Origin: Trichoplax sp. H2 | Lineage: Eukaryota; Placozoa; Uniplacotomia; Trichoplacea | NCBI GenBank assembly: GCA_003344405.1 | Contig: NOWV01000260.1 | Span: 1 to 64,000, forward strand | Length of the DNA stretch: 64,000 nt | Direction of reading: 5' to 3' | In this document: positions 55,660 to 64,000 of the stretch, piece after piece | Layout of the letters: the number at the start of each line of letters is the position of its first letter | Numbering within the stretch: the stretch's first letter is position 1 | Translations under genes and position numbers: made by a program | The notes under the pieces: model-generated | Told to the model about the DNA's origin: nothing | Database searches by the model: none | The model's input: the letters and a program-made list of their open reading frames with translations, nothing else

Positions 55660-57506
55660 TTTGCATTATACGAGTATAATGAAGGCAATTCTTGATTAAT
55701 CTCAAATCCAAAAGTGATCATCAAGACTTCAATACTTTGAAGACTTCCAAAATAAATAGTATAAATTTTGATTTTGAATATCAGAATCTCAATTATGGCA
55801 TGGAGTATCTTCAGAAATTTTTAACCAAATCTGAACTACTCTTTAAAGTGCAGATTTAGTTAATTTATGAGCTCAGAAAGCTTTCATAAATTTGATAGTA
55901 TCAATAGTAATAAGCATGCATAAAGGACAGGAACTAAAATTAAAGATCTTAGTACAGGACCACTGTTCTAGAATGTTTATGTTGCAAGATTTATCATGAG
56001 ATATTGTGTGCATAATAAAGTCAAGAATTTATCCATGTTTCACGCTATTTACAGTGAAGACACCGCAATTTGCTGGCTGAAATTTATGGATATATATAAT
56101 ATTGTAAGTAACATTATTATGCGCAGTATCACCAATAAGAAATTCGAGGAAGATTAGTATGCCAAATACTGTAAAGGACATAACCTAAGATTGTATGTGT
56201 ATGGTATTAAAAATTTGGCACTATAACATTATAATTTTACATCTACCATGGGTGGAATAAATCTACTATTAAAATTAGGCGAAGTTATGATTCTATGGAC
56301 TATGGTAAACTTGCACCGTATTGCATCATGATTAAGATGGATCAACATTGCTGAAATTTGCCTTATATTACTATTCTAAGGTACGGTACTTTTCTTATCT
56401 GACGTTTGCCTTTTGCTTTACATCTTACGGGATATACTAATTAAGTATGCGAAGTATCACATGCCGATAGTTCGAACAGTACATAAAATAGCGTACAATT
56501 TACGTGCAGTAAATGTTATCCAGTCATCTTACATATAGGTTACGCATTTAAATTAATAGATATAGGTAAATTGTTTCAGTAAGCAACACGAATCAATTTA
56601 CATATGAATAACGGTGCGTCCGAAAGGAACTAGAGTAGGCAGTATAGATGCGAAGAGTTTAGTTGCTGCACGATTGCAATTAAATCCACCTGACTTAACA
56701 ACACTCTTGTGATACGGGTAGATCAGAAATACTCACTTAAAGTAGAGTTATTTCACATTCAGCTTGCAGAACTGTTAACAGTAAGCTAAGCACAGATTTT
56801 GATAATGTCAGACCATCAGTAACTTAAGAATTTAAGTGGCTGATAAATCATAATTTTAACTGTAATATTTCCTAGAAAAACGTATAGATGGAACGCTATT
56901 AAAATAATCACCGCAAGATTTTACCATCGATAAAACTCATCGTAGCATGTTTTAGGACATTTAAATATCCGCTATTTAAAGCTACGAGAGTCATTCATAT
57001 AGTCAAAGGTTCATAGTTTATCTTAAGCCGAAGATTATTGCGAGAACAAATAAATCTTAGACTAATTAATAATTATCATTAATTAGTCCAAGATTTATTT
57101 GTTATTATAATAACTATTCATCGATTGATTTGGCGTAATCTATTGTAATATTTGATCATACAGAACTAGAATAATTCGAACGTGATATTATTTACAATAG
57201 TACACACATGAAAGAATTGCGTCATGGCTATTGTAAGTACAGTACACTAATTACATCATTTTTTCGCTCTACATTACCATATTAGGATAAATTTAAAAGC
57301 CTATAAGAAAAATTTCATTGCGGTAAAGCTCTATAAAGTGAGTTGATCTGTTGGCGTGGAACATCACTTACAATTGTGGATTACAGTATTTATAAGTTCG
57401 AAATTAACTGCTCGTACTATTCCAATATAATAAGTAATCGTACTTCTAATAAGTCTTTGTTATTTAATATAATTAATTAGCAGTAATCTCAGAAGGCAAG
57501 CTCGCT
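55660..57506. other. Spacer between P450 genes 2 and 3
   Basis: AT-rich spacer with no exon seen. It contains the strong hairpin at 57046-57102, about 400 bases before the start of gene 3. Confidence 0.5.
57046..57102. repeat. Hairpin with 25-base arms, one mismatch, 7-base loop
   Basis: Left arm 57046-57070 (begins ACAAATAAATCTTAGACT) and right arm 57078-57102 (ends AGATTTATTTGT) are complementary at 24 of 25 positions around loop AATTATC. No target-site duplication is obvious. It could be a solo inverted-repeat element, a remnant of a small MITE, or a structured upstream element of P450 gene 3. Confidence 0.9.
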
Positions 57507-59006
57507 ATGGCCGCAGAAGAGATATTAACCTCATCATTTACATTACAACATGTACTATTTCAACTATTTATCGTACTGTTGCTTTGCACATTTGTAGTTA
57601 AACTTTACAACGATTACGTCGTTCCATACAAACGTTTAACAAAGTGTGGTCTTAAAATGCCCTTTCCGAAGCCCTTTATTGGTAACGTTTTGGATTATGG
57701 ATCTAGTGAACAACATATATCTCAGGTTAAGAGACAAGAACAATATGGCAATGTCTATGGTACATTTATGTTTAATGCTCCAACTATATGGGTTGGCGAT
57801 CCAGATATGCTTAAAGAAATAATGGTCAAAGATTTTACTAATTTTACTAACCGGTATTCTTTATCGAATACAATTAAACCTTTCAATAAGTCGCTACTGC
57901 AATTGGATAATAAAGATTGGAAACGGGTAAGGACCACTCTTGTTCCGACCTTTAGTGCATTAAAGTTAAAGACCATTCTTCCGTTTATTAAAGTAGCCAG
58001 CGATGATTTGGTCCATAAATTAATGAAAGCTGAGGCTGAAGGAAAAGCTATCGATATATGGCAGCCATACGGTAGATATACTATGCAAGTTATTTTAGCT
58101 ACAGCATTTGGAATTGAATTTGAGTCAAAAGAACAAGAAGCTAAACTTACAAAAGCTGCAGGGATTTTATTTAGAGATACTAATTCCTTAGTTCAATTCT
58201 TTGTTGTCTTCGCATCAAGTTTATTTAAAATTTTCGAGCCTGTCATTGGAGGAGGTATCATGAATTCGACTCGTCTATTAGTAACAACAGTCGAACGTGT
58301 AATAAGGGAACGTCGAAAAAATTTAAAGGAAGGGATACCCTGTCGAAAAGATATTTTACAACAAATGATTGAAGCAAACCTAAATGATGAAGAAATCGTC
58401 GCTCAAGCAATAGTATTTCTTATTGCTGGCCACGAAACAACGGCTAATACACTAGCTTTTGCTTCATATTTACTAATGGCAAATCCTGAAGCTCAAGAAA
58501 AGTTAATTGCAGAAATCGACGATAAATGTCCTGATGAGAGCAGCCTAGACTATGAAACATTATCTGAGCTACCTTATCTTGAAATGGTAATATCTGAAAC
58601 ATTACGTATCTATCCAGCAGGATTTTTCGTTAATCGTAAGACCAAAGACGACATGGTTGTGAATGGTATAGATATACCTAAGAATTCGATGATAGGACTT
58701 CCAATTTATGCAGTACATCATAATCCACAGCTCTGGCCTGATCCAGAACGTTTCATACCCGAACGATTTACACCAGAGGCTAAAGCTAAGCGGCATCCTT
58801 ATAGTTATATTCCTTTCGGTGGTGGACCTCGTAATTGTATTGGAATGCGACTAGCTTTACTAGAAACAAAATTGGCATTAGTGAAAGTGTTACAAAATGT
58901 TAAGTTAGTAGCAGTAAAGGAAAGTGAAATACCGTTAAGGTTGAAATCTGGAGCTACATTATCTCCAGCTAACGGAGTATATGTAGGAATCCAAAAAAGA
59001 TATTAA
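57507..59006 (+). CDS. Cytochrome P450, CYP3 clan, intronless, 499 aa (array gene 3)
   Basis: Microsomal P450. Anchor about residues 12-32, hinge KMPFPKPFIGN, helix C WKRVRT, helix I AGHETTANTLAF (canonical), ETLRIYPAGFF, PERFTPEAKAKRHP, heme loop FGGGPRNCIG with Cys at about 444. It is most similar to gene 4: they share YGNVYGTF, FEPVIGGGIM/LEPVVGGDIM, and the C-terminal SGATLSPANGVYVGIQ versus TGATLSPANGVYVGIQ. Compared with the other three copies it lacks about five residues in the loop before helix I (QQMIEA-NLNDEEIVAQ, against QHMIEAGNSDNISDEEIIAQ in gene 4). The loop is surface-exposed in known P450s, so activity is probably kept. Genes 3 and 4 look like the most recent duplication in the array. 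Confidence 0.96.
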   Translation: MAAEEILTSSFTLQHVLFQLFIVLLLCTFVVKLYNDYVVPYKRLTKCGLKMPFPKPFIGNVLDYGSSEQHISQVKRQEQYGNVYGTFMFNAPTIWVGDPDMLKEIMVKDFTNFTNRYSLSNTIKPFNKSLLQLDNKDWKRVRTTLVPTFSALKLKTILPFIKVASDDLVHKLMKAEAEGKAIDIWQPYGRYTMQVILATAFGIEFESKEQEAKLTKAAGILFRDTNSLVQFFVVFASSLFKIFEPVIGGGIMNSTRLLVTTVERVIRERRKNLKEGIPCRKDILQQMIEANLNDEEIVAQAIVFLIAGHETTANTLAFASYLLMANPEAQEKLIAEIDDKCPDESSLDYETLSELPYLEMVISETLRIYPAGFFVNRKTKDDMVVNGIDIPKNSMIGLPIYAVHHNPQLWPDPERFIPERFTPEAKAKRHPYSYIPFGGGPRNCIGMRLALLETKLALVKVLQNVKLVAVKESEIPLRLKSGATLSPANGVYVGIQKRY

Positions 59007-60681
59007 AAGATGTACTATTTTAGAATTAGTAACATCTGTCATATTAAAAGATTATCAAATAACAGATGAAATAATGTTTTAGGTTATGTCCATTTACCTG
59101 TGTTCCGATACTCTCATTTACTACAAGTACCGACGGCAGGATTGTATTGTATGGATTTTAAACCCTAACATATAACTACTGCAATTAGCTGAAATTGTTA
59201 TTTTCATTCTTTACCCTAGCACTTTTTAACTATGATTCTGTTAGCCGATAAAAAAATAAATAAAATTTCAGTTTATTATGAATTTACGTATTTGAATTGT
59301 TACTGCGAATAATGTGAAATGAAGAGTGTGAGTATTTAGGCTAAAGGGTATTTATAAACTTGAATGTAACTAATTATACCAAGAATGTAGACCGATATTC
59401 TTATCGGATTTATCGTTATCTTCTAAGAATCATGAGATGGAATTTCCATCGCAGAAGTCCTTTAATACGGCCTTAAGTCATCTCGAATTATAAAAGGTTC
59501 TCTTCTAAACTTGTAGTTACCTGTAAACGTCTACACTTACAGTAGTATCGGTCAGTGAGAAACTAATGCAATACCTTATATAGTTCGATCTCAAAATTTT
59601 AGCAAACTCTTACAGTACCATTATTCATTTTACACGTAATTTGAAACTTTATGTGCTAATTTAACAAATTAAATTATAATCTTTTAAAAATTAACATTAA
59701 AAGGTTGAGTACTGATTTCTGCATTCTAAAGACTAAAATTTGTCATCGTAGGTCTGTTTGATCAAATCAGTTGATTTTACAATAAAATTAGGGTTCGGTT
59801 TTGCTTTTAATAAAGAGACGCGTAGTTGACTATAACTTAACAAGATATTTGAGGAAGACAGGCTTGACACAGATTTGAAACTAGGCTTAGAATGACTCGT
59901 ATGATGATTAATTTTCTCTTAATAATTTCCATAATTTTGCATGCCTACAACCATAATATAAGCCCCTAACCTACTGATATGTTGACATGAATGTCATCTT
60001 ATCATCGAACCGAGTAATAAATATGGAGGATCTGATCTAATTGGCGAAACGATGATCCACAAGGCAGAAATGCTAAAATATTACAGTAATTAGATTATCC
60101 ACTGCGCAACTACAGTCCAATTTTAAAGACTCCATTGTTTACTATACTACATACAAGCTTCTACATATTGCATCATCTTCATTACTGTTAAGAATATCGA
60201 TTATCATAATGCTGCAGAATAAAGTAATTCTGTAACTCGATGGTAACTAGGCAAGGCGAACTAGTGGAAAATTGCTTGACAGGTGTATGATTATTTTGAT
60301 TATAGTTATTGGTTATGGGCTGGCCGGTCTGATAAATCAATTTTGCAGTTAACTTATACGGCAACGTAGCGACTCTGATCAATTTGTGGTATCATCTCTA
60401 ATGCATGTAAAGTAATTGAGGATGGTAGAACGTAGACATCGAAATTGATCACTTTGTGCTACAATTACCTGACTTTGTATTACTATACTGTGTTAAAATC
60501 ACTCGATATAATTACTAGTAGATACCTCGCTCGTTATACTTCGTATACTACGCTGTATTTTTACTTTTACTTTACTGTACAATTGATCACTAATTCACCA
60601 TTTCACTGCCTAATACAATCATCATATTATTATAGTTATTGGAAAAGATTATAAGCAGTGGCCACTGGACATTAAATTACA
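59007..60681. other. Spacer between P450 genes 3 and 4
   Basis: AT-rich, no exon seen. Short open frames near 60188-60382 and 60445-60654 have no recognisable pattern and are treated as non-coding. Confidence 0.5.
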
Positions 60682-62193
60682 ATGGCTTTACAAGAGCTTT
60701 TAACATCTTCCATTTCTTTACGAGAGATTTTATTACCAATAGTGATGGTGTTATTATGCTATGGATTTATACATAAACTTTATGACGATTACTATAGACC
60801 ATACAGACGTTTAAGAAAATGTGGACTCAAAATGCCTATCCCTAAACCATTTGCTGGTAACGTTATGGATTACGGATCCAGAGATCAGCATACCGCTCAG
60901 ATAAAAAGACAAGAATTATATGGCAATGTCTATGGTACTTTCATATTTTGTGCTCCAACCATATGGATAGGAGATCCAGAAATGCTCAAAGCAGTTATGG
61001 TCAAGGATTTCGCTAATTTTACTAACCGCTATGCATTAGTTAGTTTAATGAGGCCTTTTGACAAAACACTTTTGCGCTTGACGAATAAAGACTGGAAAAG
61101 AGTAAGGACTACTCTAGTTCCTACCTTTAGTGCATCAAAATTAAAGACCATTCTTCCATTTATTAGAGTAGCTAGTGATAATTTAGTTGATAAATTATTC
61201 CAAGTTGAAGTCAATAGAAAAGCTGTTAATATATGGCAGCTTTGTGGTCAATTTACTATGCGAGTCATCTTAGCAACAGCTTTTGGCATTGAGTTCGAAT
61301 CAGAAGAACATGAAGCTAAAATCACTAAAGCTGCAGGAATGATACTTAGAGATACCAATACTTTTGTTCAATTTTTTGTAGTTTATGCGTCACCATTATT
61401 CAAGATCTTGGAGCCGGTTGTTGGAGGAGATATTATGAAATCAATCAATTTATTAACCGAAACAATTGAGCAAGTTATTTGTCAACGACGGAAAAACTTA
61501 AAAGAAGGCATACCCTGTCGAAAAGATATTTTACAACATATGATTGAGGCTGGTAATTCTGACAACATTAGCGATGAAGAAATTATCGCTCAAGCAGTAA
61601 TTTTCCTTATTGCCGGTCATGAAACTACTGCTAACACATTAGCTCTGGCTTCGTATTCGCTAGCCACGAATCCTGAGACTCAAGAAAAGTTAATTACGGA
61701 AATCGATGATAAATGCCCAAATGCAAGTAATCTCGACTATGAAACATTATCGACTTTACCTTATCTCGAAATGGTAATATCAGAAACACTAAGAATGTAT
61801 CCAGCAGGATTTTTTGTCAATCGATGTGCAAAGGAAGACATCATTATAAATGGCATAGATATACCCAAAAACTCAATGATAGGACTTCCAATTTATGCTG
61901 TACATCATAACCCTCAGTTCTGGCCTGATCCTGAATGTTTCATTCCCGAACGATTTACCCCGGAGGCTAAAGCAAAGCATCATCCGTATAGTTACATTCC
62001 CTTCGGTGGTGGACCTCGAAATTGTATTGGAATGCGATTGGCTTTATTGGAGACAAAATTTGCTTTAGTTAGAATTTTACAAAACGTTAAATTAGTAGCA
62101 GTAAAAGAAACTCAGATTCCATTAAAGTTGAAAACTGGAGCTACATTATCTCCGGCTAACGGTGTATATGTGGGAATCCAAAGGAGACATTAG
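60682..62193 (+). CDS. Cytochrome P450, CYP3 clan, intronless, 503 aa (array gene 4)
   Basis: Microsomal P450, sister of gene 3. Anchor about residues 15-32, hinge KMPIPKPFAGN, helix C WKRVRT, helix I AGHETTANTLAL, ETLRMYPAGFF, PERFTPEAKAKHHP, heme loop FGGGPRNCIG with Cys at about 448. All invariant P450 residues are present and the frame is open throughout. The start is chosen at MALQELLTSSISL because it matches the N terminus of gene 3 (MAAEEILTSSFTL). In the meander region it has PECFIPERF where gene 3 has PERFIPERF. Substrate unknown. Confidence 0.96.
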   Translation: MALQELLTSSISLREILLPIVMVLLCYGFIHKLYDDYYRPYRRLRKCGLKMPIPKPFAGNVMDYGSRDQHTAQIKRQELYGNVYGTFIFCAPTIWIGDPEMLKAVMVKDFANFTNRYALVSLMRPFDKTLLRLTNKDWKRVRTTLVPTFSASKLKTILPFIRVASDNLVDKLFQVEVNRKAVNIWQLCGQFTMRVILATAFGIEFESEEHEAKITKAAGMILRDTNTFVQFFVVYASPLFKILEPVVGGDIMKSINLLTETIEQVICQRRKNLKEGIPCRKDILQHMIEAGNSDNISDEEIIAQAVIFLIAGHETTANTLALASYSLATNPETQEKLITEIDDKCPNASNLDYETLSTLPYLEMVISETLRMYPAGFFVNRCAKEDIIINGIDIPKNSMIGLPIYAVHHNPQFWPDPECFIPERFTPEAKAKHHPYSYIPFGGGPRNCIGMRLALLETKFALVRILQNVKLVAVKETQIPLKLKTGATLSPANGVYVGIQRRH

Positions 62194-64000
62194 GGAGGAA
62201 GACTTTTCGCTATGGCATGTAAGAATATTACAATTCATTTGTATTTAATATTCTTGCTGCTGGTAATAATCTGTTAGAAGACACAAAAGCATATTTAACT
62301 ACATTAAAATATGTATATGCCACGGTACGAATCACCGTGAAGAGTAAATGACTAAATTTAGTGGTTAACATTTATACATGGAGATAACTAATAATGACTT
62401 ACTGTATAGTAAAAGTTCTGATACGATAACTAATGTTAATGATTATACTATTATGTCTTGTGACGCTTGTGATGACTATCCTGAAGATATTCAATTATAG
62501 ATAATACTATAAATAATTCTGCGTTAGGACATAGTGCCACCTAATTATCTAGAATCATTCAGTACATGTCTAAGATTAAGAATAATTTCTGTATTAATTG
62601 ATCTATCCAATGTGAACCAAATTTCATGAACTGTTAGACTCATATATGATAGCAGCTGCCGAAGGGTATTTAAGTTCGGCAGTTAATTGCATATAAGCGG
62701 AGTTCTATAGTTGTTTAGCGTAGAAGTAAAGGTGTCTAAGTTCTTGTGTGATAGTTAAGGGATACTGAATCCCGGAGACTATAGTGATTTGAAGAGTTAT
62801 TTTACTTTATCTTTGTCACGAAACTGGTATATGACAGTATATAGTAAAGATAATCACATGCGGACACTGATTCTTCAACTACGATGTATTTACGAATCTC
62901 TGTGGATAATGATATCAATTGGCTATGACAAATACTAGAACTTATAAATGGTAGAATGTTGATATTTTATTCAATTTAACTGTGGATGTTTGGCGTGGTA
63001 TTTAACTAATGACATCACTACTTTGCCATCATAAACCCCATGGTTTTATCTTGTTATATAAATATGTACATTGAATATACGTGTAAGGATTATAGCAGAA
63101 TACTGCAATATGATCGTATTGATTCTATCATGGTCTCTAGAGCCAATAACAATAAGTTTACTGCTATTTGAGAATTTCAATCAGTAAATATGCTTACCGA
63201 GCTAAACTGATCAAACGCCTTGATCCAATTATACGATCGTTACTATACCTATGAGCATCGTATCAGCTTATGAACTTATTGCAGTTTTGGGTACCTCTAG
63301 AGTATGTACTTAAATGTTCATATGTATGCAGAATTTAGTTGCAATAATAACCCAAAAGCTGTCAAATCTATTGGTTTCCACGCCAACACCACGATACTTG
63401 TTGAACACTTGAAATAAAGTAATTTGTTCAAGCAGCGCCGAATATGGCAATGATGCACTAGACATTCGTGAATTTTACTATCATTAGACCTGGAAGCTAC
63501 TTAGTACAGAGTTCTTTACTTTACTGAGAACTACAGACTTGTTTACAACAGTAGAACAAGATCTTCGATCACTTATTAAATAATATCAACTATGCCAATC
63601 CTTTTACTACAGTTACTCTCGTCTTGCTGATTTGCGTCCAACTTTCATATGTCAAAACTTATTTCTCTCAACTGTATTGCGCTGCTGTATTGATATTAGG
63701 CGGGATCAGAGGAAAAACTAATGCTGTTTTATTTTTACCTCGAATGGGTGGAAATATCATCCTGTACATGTATTGACGTTGTTTGAACTACAGTATGTCA
63801 GTATGCTGCTATATCACTGCGCTATTTTAAATACTCCTCCTTCTGACATTACTGTGCAAATAACATAATTATAATTACAATCGAATAGACAAGGCTAATA
63901 TGTGAAGTTTGCAATTCATACAGCGCAATTTCGATATGGTAATCTTTAAGTACTGATTATGTTTTCCGTATTTATTTTGCATAATAATTGGCGTGTGCCG
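62194..64000. other. Downstream of the P450 array, no gene seen
   Basis: AT-rich sequence to the window edge, with no exon I can support. CATCATAAACCCCATGGTTTTATC near 63028 faintly recalls a stretch near 56915 upstream of P450 gene 3 (CATCGATAAAACTCAT), so a further P450 promoter or gene beyond the edge is possible but unproven. Confidence 0.45.

Noticed and set aside
44554-62193. A biosynthetic cluster joining the acyl-CoA synthetase and the P450s
   Set aside because: Adjacency alone is weak evidence: the genes are divergently transcribed, the P450s are simple tandem duplicates and no other pathway enzyme is nearby.

Overview
This window is nuclear DNA from an early-branching animal. It is AT-rich, and its genes are split into many short exons by short GT-AG introns. 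The gene set is animal-like: RECQL5, WDCP, a FAM162-like mitochondrial protein, IFT88, WBP4, an ANL-superfamily acyl-CoA synthetase and CYP3-clan P450s. Gene density, intron sizes and the abundance of ACTGTAC-type palindromic repeats suggest a placozoan (Trichoplax-like) genome. That assignment is inference; no marker gene proves it. I rebuilt exons by hand from splice signals, reading-frame phase and remembered family sequence patterns, so family matches come from recognition and not from a search.

Layout. 1-900: dense ACTGTAC repeat block. 1455-6583 (+): RECQL5, 20 exons. 7364-9187 (-): FAM162-like gene, 3 exons. 9658-10193: three-copy tandem repeat. 10659-14657 (+): WDCP, 14 exons, with one reading-frame break in exon 7. 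15076-25409 (-): three intact tandem copies of a ten-exon short-chain dehydrogenase/reductase. 28176-35128 (+): IFT88, 23 exons. 38478-41501 (-): WBP4, 10 exons, with a start codon apparently split by an intron. 41395-42020: another three-copy tandem repeat. About 43762-43900 (+): a broken P450 5' end. 44554-48116 (-): acyl-CoA synthetase, 8 exons. 48530-49177: a third three-copy tandem repeat. 50404-62193 (+): four intronless CYP3-clan P450 genes in head-to-tail order.

How the genes relate. The first part holds unrelated housekeeping genes: DNA repair linked to RNA polymerase II (RECQL5), a mitochondrial membrane protein (FAM162), a WD/coiled-coil protein (WDCP), ciliary transport (IFT88) and splicing (WBP4). 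The SDR array and the P450 array, with the acyl-CoA synthetase beside the P450s, are lineage-expanded small-molecule metabolism genes. Their closeness does not prove a shared pathway. The P450 fragment on the far side of the acyl-CoA synthetase suggests the P450 array once extended, or was copied, across that gene.

I see no convincing new multi-gene system. The most notable points are the palindromic repeat family, the WDCP frame break, the split WBP4 start codon, the orphan P450 fragment, the near-perfect 25-base-arm hairpin at 57046-57102 and the three independent three-copy tandem repeats of roughly 170-225 bases.
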